From a virus: 33,575 nucleotides of DNA. The notes under the pieces are model-generated. The model had not been told where the DNA came from and did not search any database. It saw only the letters and a program-made list of their open reading frames with translations. A program made the translations under genes and the position numbers. Location: IMG/VR virus record IMGVR_UViG_3300035187_001625, positions 1-33,575 of that record; one strand, given 5' to 3'. This document shows positions 10,009-17,295 of the stretch, in pieces. Each line of letters starts with the position of its first letter. The first letter of the stretch is position 1.

Positions 10009-10713
10009 CTAAAAAGGAAACCAACCTTTGGAAAGATTGATGGCTTGCCAGTCCCAAGGTGATTGACCTGAGAAGAATGTAAGCTTTTGCAAGGATAAGT
10101 CTGCTGGACTTACATCCAAAATCTTTTCTTCCATCTCACGCAACTTGGATTTTGATTCATCTGGAAAAGTTGCGCCATAGTCAGAGCAAATGTATTCAGC
10201 CAGCTGATAACGCAAAAATTCTATGTAAAAAGCATCATAGTAAAGCGTCAGGTCGGTATCTAAAGTAACATCTGTAAACCCAAACTTTCCACTTAACTTT
10301 AAAATGTAATCACCTTGCGGCAGGAAGTACAAATAAATTCTTGAGCCGCCTTTCTCTCTTTCTACGCGGTATGAAAACGGCAGCGCTTGAATGTCATCAA
10401 TCCTTGCTGTATCGAAAAATTGCTTTCTGGTTAGTTCCGCCATGGGATAGCGCACAACACCGATATTGTATGTCATGGCATCCACATAAAGTAAGTTTTC
10501 GATAAAGTACTCCTCAACGCCTGCTTGAAGTGTTAGCGAGTCACGTTTGAAGTATGGTATTTCTCTTAAATCAGTACTTTTAAATTGCAATAAAGCGTTC
10601 AGTAAGAACAAACCATCGTCGATTTGTTCTCCTGAAACTGTTTGTAATTGCCGACTAACTATTTGAGACAGATAGTACGCCCTAGTAATCAACATCCGTG
10701 CTGTGTAAGCCAT
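10009..10713 (-). CDS. P22 gp4-like head-tail adaptor
   Basis: This 234-residue protein begins MAYTARMLITRAYYLSQIV and continues LFLLNALLQFKSTDL. That is the helical N-terminal pattern of gp4-type tail accessory factors, in which a short helix pair spaces out 'the number of samples' before a beta domain. It is longer than P22 gp4 (166 residues). The middle (RVEREKGGSRIYLYFLPQGDYI) is beta-rich, and YYDAFYIEFLRYQLAEYICSDYG is a helix typical of these adaptors. It lies immediately before the gp10-like gene, the same order as in P22. It should dock on the portal ring after packaging. Confidence 0.75.
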   Translation of the reverse strand: MAYTARMLITRAYYLSQIVSRQLQTVSGEQIDDGLFLLNALLQFKSTDLREIPYFKRDSLTLQAGVEEYFIENLLYVDAMTYNIGVVRYPMAELTRKQFFDTARIDDIQALPFSYRVEREKGGSRIYLYFLPQGDYILKLSGKFGFTDVTLDTDLTLYYDAFYIEFLRYQLAEYICSDYGATFPDESKSKLREMEEKILDVSPADLSLQKLTFFSGQSPWDWQAINLSKGWFPF

Positions 10714-10732
10714 AATATCTGTCCCCTTTTAA

Positions 10733-11485
10733 TTAGATAGCAAATTGGTAGCCGCCAACATTGATAGCAGCAGCGGCAGCTCCGTTACTTACTTTGTAGC
10801 TAACTTTTGGGTCACCAGAAGCTAATTGTGCTATTACCAAGCTTTGGCTAGAAACGACCACAGCAGCAACCTGACCGGTAATTGTTACCGCATCGCCTGT
10901 TCCGCCTGCTGGCTGTAATTTCAAGGTTTGACTTGCAGCAGCAGGTGTCAACGCTGAATCAATAAACACAGGGGTGCTCGCAACGGCAGGAACAAAAGCA
11001 CTTAAATCAATTGCAGTGTAAGAAGTTGCATTACCAGCAGTGATTGCAGTAGCTTGAGGTGCGTCATACATAAAGGTGCGCCAGCTTGACTTGTCGTCAG
11101 TCCAGTAACCTTTCAGGAATGTAGAGCCTGCGCCTGTAGCAACATAACCAATCAAAGCATAGGCGCTGTAACCATAAGGTAAGTATGGGGTAGCTGATAA
11201 AGAAATCATTGCGCCAACTACGCCGGCACCTGTTGGGCTAGAAACTAAATACACGTAGTATAAAGAACTAGCTGCTAAAGAGCCTGTGTCTAAGCCATTT
11301 AAGCCGTTAACAGCGGCATTAATAGTAACACTTTCGTCTAAGTTAATTTGGAAAGTTTTAGTAGAATCTAAAATACTTCCAACAGCTACATCTAACTTTG
11401 TGTTAGGGGTTGTAGCATTGTTACTCAAGCCTAGGCCGTAAGCGTAAGGGAAGAGCGCCTGATTAAATGATTTGTAAACAGTCAT
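10733..11485 (-). CDS. Structural protein downstream of coat gene, function unknown
   Basis: This 250-residue protein starts MTVYKSFNQALFPYAYGLG. It is very rich in Ala, Ser, Val, Gly and Thr, with a low charge density and many short hydrophobic strands, in keeping with an all-beta virion protein. It sits between the coat gene and the gp4-like gene with a 47-bp gap after coat that contains a small hairpin. The ribosome-binding site is AGAGGA. It could be a head decoration protein or a second minor capsid part; neither can be decided from the sequence. Confidence 0.68.
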   Translation of the reverse strand: MTVYKSFNQALFPYAYGLGLSNNATTPNTKLDVAVGSILDSTKTFQINLDESVTINAAVNGLNGLDTGSLAASSLYYVYLVSSPTGAGVVGAMISLSATPYLPYGYSAYALIGYVATGAGSTFLKGYWTDDKSSWRTFMYDAPQATAITAGNATSYTAIDLSAFVPAVASTPVFIDSALTPAAASQTLKLQPAGGTGDAVTITGQVAAVVVSSQSLVIAQLASGDPKVSYKVSNGAAAAAINVGGYQFAI

Positions 11486-11511
11486 AATATTATCCTCTTA
11501 AGTTAAGGTGA

Positions 11512-11525
11512 GCGGCTAATGCCGC
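11512..11525. other. Small GC hairpin between coat and next gene
   Basis: GCGGC at 11512-11516 and GCCGC at 11521-11525 form a perfect 5-bp stem with a 4-base loop. No T run follows on the minus strand, so it is not a classical terminator. It could stabilise the 3' end of the coat message or give partial attenuation. Confidence 0.4.
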
Positions 11526-11532
11526 CCTAAGC

Positions 11533-12864
11533 TTATAATGGAAATGCGTAACGTAATGAGTTTTCAGCAACCAAGGTTGAGCCGTAAATCACGTCACGAA
11601 CGTAAGCGCGATTGTTTAAACCGAACTGAGAACCAAAGTAATGGCGAATAGATGCGCCAGAATCTGGGTCAACAGTGCTTACGGTGGTGTATGGAGACTC
11701 ATCTGGTAGACGTGGCATAGCTAAGTAGAACTGGTCGCCAGACATCAAGATACCTGCTCTATGACTTGGCACTGGAGTAACAGTCATGCCAGCTTGGATT
11801 GCTACGTTTAAGTTTTGGTTTTGGTTGCCAGCAGATACTAAACCAACATCATTGATGGTTTGTAATTGCACAGTAACACTGTTACCAGAACTTGCAGCAT
11901 CAGCAATTGCACGGAACTGAACTGGCTGCTGGCAAGGTTGATGACCAATAAAAGTCAAGAATCTTAAATTTGGTTTTCCAGAAACGCCATCATTAAACTG
12001 GAACAAATCTCCAGCTTTAACAGCGTTAGCATCGTTACCAACAGAAGCATCAACACTAAAAGTAATGCTAGTAATGTTTGCGCCAGTAGGGTCATTTACT
12101 GATACTACAGTCATGACATTAGCAGGTGCAGCAGCTTCAGCAATGCTTCCTGATACGTGAACTGGTAATAGGTTTGACTCATACCAATCAGCGCCAGCAA
12201 ATTTACCTAAAGTCCAGCTAGTAGCTAAGTCATTGTTTCTGTCCATAGCGAATTGGTTTAAACCGCTACCTACGATTGCTGGAATGTTAGCAACTGGCAG
12301 AATAGCGCACATTTTATGTGTAGCTGCACCAAAATCTTGGAAGTTAGCAACAGATTGCGCCAATTGTGTAAAGCTGTTAATTGGGGTAATTCCATCGCCA
12401 TAGAAACGGAAAGGACCAGACTTGTACTGGGTTACGCCTAAATTAGCAGATTGTGGGTCGTTTACAGTTACGCCTGACACAAAGTTTTTAAGAATGTCAG
12501 ACTCAACGTTTGTTCCTAGCTCTTTCATTGCAGCCATACCAAAGCGGTCCATGTATGTTTCTACATTGAAAATAAATTGCTGGTCGGTATACCCTTGTGA
12601 CACGTTAGCAGCTTGTGAGCAAATTAATGATTGCACGCGTTGAACAGAAGGCTGTTGAGTGATAATAAGACCAGGATAAGAAATAAATCGTGGGGTTGTA
12701 TCGAAGGTTACAGTGTCACCTAAGTTACTTGGTGCTGTTTTGTTAAAGTCTTTAAACTTTTTGTTAGCTAAAGAAATACCTACGAAGCTATTTAATAACC
12801 AAGCAAGCTCTGCTTTTTGATAGGTTTGTACTGTTTGAAGTACGTTGACTGGTGTAGCTGGCAT
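11533..12864 (-). CDS. Major capsid (coat) protein
   Basis: This 443-residue protein begins MPATPVNVLQTVQTYQKAE. Features fitting a P22 gp5-type HK97-fold coat are the early segment LAWLLNSFVGISLANKKFKDF, an extended-loop-like stretch (NLGDTVTFDTTPRFISYPG), the conserved-looking helix NVETYMDRFGMAAMKELGTNVESDILKN near residues 100-130, and a C-terminal SQFGLNNRAYVRDVIYGS. Length fits (P22 gp5 is 430). It follows the scaffold gene and precedes the gp4/gp10-like genes, as expected. Its ribosome-binding site (CGGAG) lies in the downstream arm of the inverted repeat at 12875-12908. Confidence 0.82.
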   Translation of the reverse strand: MPATPVNVLQTVQTYQKAELAWLLNSFVGISLANKKFKDFNKTAPSNLGDTVTFDTTPRFISYPGLIITQQPSVQRVQSLICSQAANVSQGYTDQQFIFNVETYMDRFGMAAMKELGTNVESDILKNFVSGVTVNDPQSANLGVTQYKSGPFRFYGDGITPINSFTQLAQSVANFQDFGAATHKMCAILPVANIPAIVGSGLNQFAMDRNNDLATSWTLGKFAGADWYESNLLPVHVSGSIAEAAAPANVMTVVSVNDPTGANITSITFSVDASVGNDANAVKAGDLFQFNDGVSGKPNLRFLTFIGHQPCQQPVQFRAIADAASSGNSVTVQLQTINDVGLVSAGNQNQNLNVAIQAGMTVTPVPSHRAGILMSGDQFYLAMPRLPDESPYTTVSTVDPDSGASIRHYFGSQFGLNNRAYVRDVIYGSTLVAENSLRYAFPL

Positions 12865-12874
12865 AATTGCACTC

Positions 12875-12908
12875 TCCGGTTAAAATAATGAATCATCTTT
12901 CAACCGGA
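12875..12908 (-). promoter_or_regulatory. Inverted repeat overlapping the coat ribosome-binding site
   Basis: TCCGGTT (12875-12881) and AACCGGA (12902-12908) are perfect 7-bp arms with a 20-base AT-rich loop. On the minus-strand message the downstream arm AACCGGA runs into the GGAG of the coat ribosome-binding site, so folding would partly hide it. There is no T tract after it. Translational tuning or a processing site between scaffold and coat is possible. Confidence 0.45.
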
Positions 12909-12926
12909 AAGGACAACGTTAGACGG

Positions 12927-13649
12927 TTAGCCTTTGAACATCTTTCTAAAATCAGACACCGACATACTACCGTTATCCATTCCGGCACTTGTCGAAGGTT
13001 TTAGTTGGGAGTATGGGTCTCTTGCTTGTGCTTCTTCAGCTTTTGCCTGCTGATTCTGCTTAATGCTTGCTGATAACTTCTGCAAGTTTTTTTGTGCAAG
13101 ATAAGGCTGTGATTGGATATCAGACAAAATCTGTGACAACTTGTATGGATTATCCAAAACCTCTTTCATTATTTCGCCAGTATTTTCAAAGTCATTTACC
13201 ATGCCGATAAACGCATGAATTCTTGGGTCGTTATAATTCAATTGGTTAAGCTCTTGTTCTAACCCTGGATATTGTTGCTCGGCAACTTCCATCTTTTGCA
13301 CAAAGCTATTAACCATCTGCTGTTGCTTTAGTTCTGCTAATTGTGATTGGATGTGTTCTTGTGTTGCCTGAGTAGCTTTTTCTTGAATCATGCGCTCAAT
13401 ATCTTCTTGGCTAAACTGCTGCATACCTCCAAGACTTTGCCCTTGTGGTTGCTGCTGTTGCTGTTGTTGCGCTTGTAATTCTTGCATAGCTGCTAATCTT
13501 CCTTTTTCATAAGCTCGTTCTCGTTCCCTTTTGACAACATCATTCATCTGTATTTGATTAAATCTAGGTGCTTGAACATCGTCAACAGGAGCAGATACTT
13601 GCTCTTGTACTTCAGGATTATTTTCAACAATATCTTTTACTTCTTCCAT
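12927..13649 (-). CDS. Capsid scaffolding protein
   Basis: This 240-residue protein is highly charged and Gln-rich, with a poly-Gln tract near residues 61-67. It is predicted helical and coiled-coil over about 80-200, and has a basic, phenylalanine-containing end (SVSDFRKMFKG) resembling the coat-binding tails of scaffold proteins. It lacks a protease motif. It lies directly before the coat gene. The ribosome-binding site is GAGGG, four bases before the ATG. It should direct procapsid assembly and be removed before or during packaging, as P22 gp8 is; sequence similarity to gp8 is not evident. Confidence 0.75.
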   Translation of the reverse strand: MEEVKDIVENNPEVQEQVSAPVDDVQAPRFNQIQMNDVVKRERERAYEKGRLAAMQELQAQQQQQQQPQGQSLGGMQQFSQEDIERMIQEKATQATQEHIQSQLAELKQQQMVNSFVQKMEVAEQQYPGLEQELNQLNYNDPRIHAFIGMVNDFENTGEIMKEVLDNPYKLSQILSDIQSQPYLAQKNLQKLSASIKQNQQAKAEEAQARDPYSQLKPSTSAGMDNGSMSVSDFRKMFKG

Positions 13650-13674
13650 AAAACCCTCGTTTTTTGACTTCTGT

Positions 13675-13685
13675 CGGTGTCACCG
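13675..13685. repeat. 11-bp palindrome in scaffold leader
   Basis: CGGTGTCACCG is a perfect palindrome around one central base. It lies 26 bases before the scaffold start codon, inside the message leader predicted from the promoter at 13748-13777. Confidence 0.35.
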
Positions 13686-13747
13686 TAATCCAATACTTTA
13701 CGCTGTATAGTAGCGCCCAAGTTGTCGTTTGGGAACGTAATAAGCTA

Positions 13748-13777
13748 ATTATTCACTATAGAAACATTTTGTGTCAA
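13748..13777 (-). promoter_or_regulatory. Probable sigma-70 promoter for scaffold/coat genes
   Basis: On the minus strand, TTGACA (13777-13772) is followed after 18 bp by AATAAT (13753-13748). The -35 is perfect and the -10 matches five of six. It would give a leader of about 90 bases before the scaffold ATG. The palindrome at 13788-13805 lies 10 bp upstream of the -35, where an activator or repressor could act. Confidence 0.5.
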
Positions 13778-13787
13778 GCACTTGCGA

Positions 13788-13805
13788 ATGTTTCACTTGA
13801 AACAT
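13788..13805. repeat. parS-like 18-bp palindrome
   Basis: ATGTTTCACTTGAAACAT has perfect 8-bp arms around a 2-bp centre. Its inner 16 bases differ at one position from the bacterial parS consensus TGTTTCACGTGAAACA. It lies in a 193-bp gene-free gap. No parA or parB gene is present in the window, so any partition role would need a host ParB. The alternative is an operator of the adjacent late promoter. Confidence 0.6.
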
Positions 13806-13808
13806 CTA

Positions 13809-13836
13809 CTGTTCGTGATTCGCGAACCTCGAACAG
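13809..13836. repeat. Inverted repeat with an internal TTCGCGAA palindrome
   Basis: CTGTTCG (13809-13815) and CGAACAG (13830-13836) are perfect arms. The loop holds the 8-bp palindrome TTCGCGAA (13819-13826). The heptamer GCGAATG also occurs twice, at 13784-13790 and 13836-13842, flanking the cluster. No T run follows on either strand, so it is not an obvious terminator. Confidence 0.5.
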
Positions 13837-13842
13837 CGAATG

Positions 13843-13980
13843 TTATTTCTTTTTCTTTTTAGATAAGCCTGCTTCAGACAAGGCTATGGCAATCGCTTGA
13901 TTTTTCGGCTTGCCGCTTTTTATTTCTGTCTTTATATTTTCAGATACAACTTTGCGGCTTTTACCTGATTTCAGCGGCAT
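13843..13980 (-). CDS. Small basic phage protein (DUF6496-like)
   Basis: This 45-residue protein begins [19 protein letters not shown]. It continues with an [19 protein letters not shown] segment and a run of five lysines at the end. The pattern 'MPLKSGKS+K.+S.NI+TE...GKP..QA+AIAL..AG' is a widespread small phage/plasmid protein, which I associate with DUF6496. Its function is unknown; the charge suggests nucleic-acid or virion association. Its ATG lies 10 bp inside the end of the upstream gene. It is the last of the small genes before the scaffold promoter gap. Confidence 0.8.
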   Translation of the reverse strand: MPLKSGKSRKVVSENIKTEIKSGKPKNQAIAIALSEAGLSKKKKK

Positions 13981-14192
13981 GATTTTTTTCCTTTGGCTTT
14001 CATTGCTTTAGATTCGTCCTTGCGGGCTTTCTTTTCCATGCCAACTTCGCCATAACTTGCTCCGATTGCTCTTTTTTTGGAATAACCGGCCTTTTCCATA
14101 ACTTTAACATTATGAGACATACCTTTAGGGGTGGCGGCTGCTTTGCCTTTTACAAGCATGCCTTTTTTTATTTCTTTTTTTACTTGTTTCAT
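13971..14192 (-). CDS. Small lysine-rich protein, function unknown
   Basis: This protein has 73 residues from the ATG at 14192 ([12 protein letters not shown]). A start six bases earlier, at 14198, is possible but leaves AAGGGG only two bases away, whereas from 14192 the spacing is eight. This ATG overlaps the upstream stop as ATGA. About one third of residues are Lys or Arg. The centre [20 protein letters not shown] resembles the 'G.S...A...A' helix seen in small phage head-region proteins. It overlaps the next gene by 10 bp. It is likely a DNA- or virion-associated protein; this is inferred from charge only. Confidence 0.65.
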   Translation of the reverse strand: MKQVKKEIKKGMLVKGKAAATPKGMSHNVKVMEKAGYSKKRAIGASYGEVGMEKKARKDESKAMKAKGKKSCR

Positions 14193-14341
14193 TTGCATTT
14201 CCCCTTCATCATTTTTTTCATCATGGATTTATCTTCTTTGACATCTTTCTTTTCAGATTTTTTAATCATCTTAGAAATAAGTTTTTTGTCTTGTGCCACA
14301 TCCATATGTTTTACTGATTTTGCAGGTGCTTTCTTTTTCAT
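14189..14341 (-). CDS. Very small lysine/methionine-rich protein
   Basis: This 50-residue protein begins MKKKAPAKSVKHMDVAQDKK and ends [11 protein letters not shown]. It is below common length cut-offs but has all the signs of a gene: it starts two bases after the stop of the upstream gene, its stop overlaps the next start (ATGA), and it lies in a tight run of small minus-strand genes. The middle KLISKMIKKSEKKDVKEDKS is an amphipathic charged helix. No family is recognised. Confidence 0.6.
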   Translation of the reverse strand: MKKKAPAKSVKHMDVAQDKKLISKMIKKSEKKDVKEDKSMMKKMMKGKCK

Positions 14342-14343
14342 GA

Positions 14344-14619
14344 TTAGCTTCCAGGGTAAGTTTCAGAATATATATAATTACGCTCTTCGCTTAAAATTTC
14401 AACCATTGATGCAAGGCCCAAATCAGAAACACCCATTAGGGCGGTAGATTGCTCAATAACTTCCATTTCAGGCTCAAAATAATCAAATATTACAAGCGCT
14501 ATAGCGCGCTCAAACATGCCATTTGGTTTCCATATCCACCAGTTAGCAACAGGCTGCACGTCTGTTACGCGCGGCAATACAATGTCAGAACCGCTTTCGT
14601 CCTTGAGCAACGTCTTCAT
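14344..14619 (-). CDS. Small protein in portal-scaffold interval, function unknown
   Basis: This protein has 91 residues from the ATG at 14619, with AGGA eight bases upstream. The stop of the preceding gene overlaps this start (TGATG). It begins MKTLLKDESGSDIVLPRV and holds a hydrophobic region WWIWKPNGMFERAIALVIFDYF. It ends with acidic and tyrosine-rich residues. A mixed alpha/beta soluble protein seems likely. It is co-transcribed with portal and the other small genes, so a head-assembly or head-modification role is possible, but nothing in the sequence proves it. Confidence 0.6.
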   Translation of the reverse strand: MKTLLKDESGSDIVLPRVTDVQPVANWWIWKPNGMFERAIALVIFDYFEPEMEVIEQSTALMGVSDLGLASMVEILSEERNYIYSETYPGS

Positions 14620-14792
14620 CAATCTTTCCTGAATAAGTCAGAAACAATTTTGTTTCTCTCGTCCTTAGATGCGCCGCTTGTAACTTTATACATGGTTTGC
14701 ATAATTTCACTTCGAGTGTAACCATCGCGTTTCATTTTTTCTACGCCGCCAGGCTGTGTAATATGGTGTTCAGTGATTTTATATTTGCTCAT
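14619..14792 (-). CDS. Small protein after portal, function unknown
   Basis: This 57-residue protein begins MSKYKITEHHITQPGGVEKM. It continues KRDGYTRSEIMQTMYKVTSG and ends in a charged tail. The part GVEKMKRDGYTRSEIMQTMYK has a small helix-turn-helix-like look, but it is too short to call a DNA-binding domain. It lies nine bases after the 119-residue gene and overlaps the next start by TGATG, a strong sign of a translated, coupled gene. Confidence 0.65.
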   Translation of the reverse strand: MSKYKITEHHITQPGGVEKMKRDGYTRSEIMQTMYKVTSGASKDERNKIVSDLFRKD

Positions 14793-14801
14793 TTTATGTC
14801 C

Positions 14802-15161
14802 TTATAGGTTATAAAAAGATTTTTGTTGATTGTGTAAGTACTTGGCATGCTGCGTTGATGCTTCTGGGCTTTCAAATATCCCAAAATGCTTTCCAGTTTT
14901 TTTAAAATGCGCTACAGCTTCTCTTTCTGATAATATTTTGCCGTCATCAGTTACTCTAGGTATCAAATATTCATTACCATCTAAATTAACACCCATAGAA
15001 TAAGCAGTGCTCGTGCCACCTTTTGGGTTTTTTACTAAAGGGCGATTATAAATATCAATATTTCCAGGCTTAACCATTCCAGGAAAACCTCTTTCAGGAA
15101 CAATTGGATTTACCCCATAACCATACATTCCTTGCAGTATTTTATTCAGAAGACTGTGCAC
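14802..15161 (-). CDS. Phage virion-associated domain protein
   Basis: This 119-residue protein starts at a GTG (15161) with GGAG six bases upstream, inside the end of the portal gene (20-bp overlap). It contains the recurrent phage segment GNIDIYNRPLVKNPKGGTST, then NEYLIPRVTDDGKILSEREA, then HFGIFESPEASTQHAKYLHN. The same block appears in many phages, alone or fused to internal virion proteins, and has no known activity. Its location next to portal argues for a virion or packaging role. No membrane segment or metal-binding motif is visible. Confidence 0.75.
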   Translation of the reverse strand: MHSLLNKILQGMYGYGVNPIVPERGFPGMVKPGNIDIYNRPLVKNPKGGTSTAYSMGVNLDGNEYLIPRVTDDGKILSEREAVAHFKKTGKHFGIFESPEASTQHAKYLHNQQKSFYNL

Positions 15162-17295
15162 TTTGCTCTCCGACTAACTCTTTCATGCCTTTTTGTATAT
15201 CTATGTCATGCGCTTGTGCGCGCTGATTGACCTCAGCCATTTTAGCCGCTGACTCTAATGCATGCACCTCAAGACTGGTTTGCGACTCCTCAAGACGTAC
15301 TGCACTGTCTATTTGAGCTTGCGACACTTTTGCTTCAGCTTCAAGTATTTTTGCATCGGCAAGTTCTTTTTCAGTGCTTAAGCGCGCAATTTCAAACTGA
15401 TTTTCAATTTGATTTTGTTGGGCTTGTGTTTGCACTTTCATCATCTCAGCTTGTGCGCGTATCATTTGTGGGTTTTGCATCATAGCTTGTTGCTGCATTT
15501 GCATGGCTTGTTGCTGTTGCTGGGCCTGCTCTTGTAAGAACGGCTCTACAGCTTCTTGAAGTCTATCTGCGCCATAGATGGTTAGGTTGCTAATAAGAAT
15601 CTTTAAGCCCGATGGACTATTAATAAATTGCCCGAACTGTGGCGATGCATTCATTAATGCAATAATTTGCTCTAAGGCACGGTTTTTCTGTACTTGGAAG
15701 TTTACGCCAGCTTCAATGTTTACTTTAACAGACCTGTCGCCATAGTTAAGTACTGGCTGGCCTTCCATGTTAACGTCCTGATAATACTGTTCGCCAGCGC
15801 TATCTACTAAAGGTAGTGTGCGCTTACCTACCAGGTATTTAGGTATCAAATCAACAATGATGTTGCCTACTTGCGTTAAGCCTTGCAGATACCCTACGAT
15901 GTAAGGCATAGCAGCGGCATTCCCTTGCGTAGCGGATTCAATTACCGCTTTCCCTGAAATCCTAGTTTCATCTTTACCAACATTTGACGCATACGAGCCT
16001 AGAATAGTTTGTGTGGTCGGGTCAGTCACCTGGAATGCGCCCATGATTTCTGGTGGAGCACCAACGTTAACCACTTCTCTAATTGGGTCTGGGATTGGTT
16101 TGTTCGGGTCGTTTTCACTATAGGCATTTACGACAACGGTATTAGCACGCTGCACGTTGTTTAATGCTTCAATGTAGTCTTTTTCTTGAGGTATAGCTTC
16201 TTTTTTGATAATAAATTTGTGCTGTATTTGGTTTTCCAAGAAGTTTGCCAATGAAATACCGGCAAAGTTTTTTAAATCTTGAATGCCTTTAGCGTGATAA
16301 ACATAAGGTCTTGTCATCTGGAAGGTGTTGTTCGATGTACCTTCGGTTAACACAATAGAATGCCCATCAAAAAAAACGTACGGCAAATAAGTGTAATCGG
16401 TTTCTTCAAACTCCAGCACTTGGTTTTCAATTAAGCGATAACGAACTATCTTCTCTAGCATTGTCCATCGGGGTTTGCCAACAACAACCGGTAGCTGCTC
16501 AATGTAACCTTGCTCCTGCCAGTGCTCCGCCATGCGCTCATAATCTTTCATGGTCATGGTTCTACCGTCAGCTAATTGCACAATTCTTCGTTTGTATTTG
16601 CGTTTTTCAAAGTAATCACAGACTAAAATAATTTTTTTGTCTTCCACGTTTGCGTATGACCAGTTAAAACCTTCAATGCTTCTAGCAAAATCTACGCCCT
16701 TTAAATCAGCGTCTGGATAATCGCGTTCAAAATCTTTAACGGTCATCGGGAAAAGCTCAAAACAGTATTGCCCATCGCCTTTGTGTGGTGTACGTGCTGC
16801 CGGGTCAAATCCACAAAGCGTTGGGTCAAATACGCGACTTAAATAAATTTGCTGATGAAAGCTCATAGGACTAGAGTAATCAGTCCATACTTTAGCAACA
16901 CTAAACCCACCAGATAATAAATCTTTGTAAGTATCCCAAGAAAATGAGTCTTTGTTGGCTGTATAAGTTACGTGGCGAATATGGTCTTCAGTAATCTTGA
17001 GTACTTCTGAGGGTATTTGCACGCCTTCAGCAGGTGAAACAGTGATGCTAGGCTCATTTTGAGCAAACTCACCAAGTAATCTTGATATATAAGCTTCCAG
17101 AATGTTAAATTCTAGTACTGGTCTTTGTAGCTGAATCATAGCAGAGCGTTTTTGCTCGTTAATTGATTCCTTAAAGATGTATTTACGGAATTCGTGGTAA
17201 CGCTTGTAGTTTTTTTCAAAGTACTTATAAGCCATACCAATATCATCCTTGATACGCTCTAAGTTCTCATGAGCGGTTTTATTCACCTGAGCCAT
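15142..17295 (-). CDS. Portal protein, P22 type
   Basis: This 717-residue protein is close to the 725 of P22 gp1. It starts MAQVNKTAHENLERIKDDIG. It has the P22-type early motif QRPVLEFNILEAYISRLLGEFAQNEP and the region TGATRISGKAV-like DETRISGKAVIESATQGN, followed by a C-terminal Gln-rich barrel helix (QAQQQQQAMQMQQQAMMQ) around residues 590-620. That long helical end matches the barrel seen in P22-like portals that protrudes into the head. It overlaps terL by 17 bp. It forms the dodecameric DNA gate and binds terminase and the gp4-like adaptor. Confidence 0.9.
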   Translation of the reverse strand: MAQVNKTAHENLERIKDDIGMAYKYFEKNYKRYHEFRKYIFKESINEQKRSAMIQLQRPVLEFNILEAYISRLLGEFAQNEPSITVSPAEGVQIPSEVLKITEDHIRHVTYTANKDSFSWDTYKDLLSGGFSVAKVWTDYSSPMSFHQQIYLSRVFDPTLCGFDPAARTPHKGDGQYCFELFPMTVKDFERDYPDADLKGVDFARSIEGFNWSYANVEDKKIILVCDYFEKRKYKRRIVQLADGRTMTMKDYERMAEHWQEQGYIEQLPVVVGKPRWTMLEKIVRYRLIENQVLEFEETDYTYLPYVFFDGHSIVLTEGTSNNTFQMTRPYVYHAKGIQDLKNFAGISLANFLENQIQHKFIIKKEAIPQEKDYIEALNNVQRANTVVVNAYSENDPNKPIPDPIREVVNVGAPPEIMGAFQVTDPTTQTILGSYASNVGKDETRISGKAVIESATQGNAAAMPYIVGYLQGLTQVGNIIVDLIPKYLVGKRTLPLVDSAGEQYYQDVNMEGQPVLNYGDRSVKVNIEAGVNFQVQKNRALEQIIALMNASPQFGQFINSPSGLKILISNLTIYGADRLQEAVEPFLQEQAQQQQQAMQMQQQAMMQNPQMIRAQAEMMKVQTQAQQNQIENQFEIARLSTEKELADAKILEAEAKVSQAQIDSAVRLEESQTSLEVHALESAAKMAEVNQRAQAHDIDIQKGMKELVGEQSAQSSE

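Noticed and set aside
13781-13842. A complete phage partition (parABS) system
   Set aside because: Only a parS-like palindrome is present; no ParA ATPase or ParB gene occurs in the window.
14112-14721. Long plus-strand frames opposite the small basic genes
   Set aside because: They are mirror images of lysine-rich minus-strand genes (poly-Phe products), and lack ribosome-binding sites.
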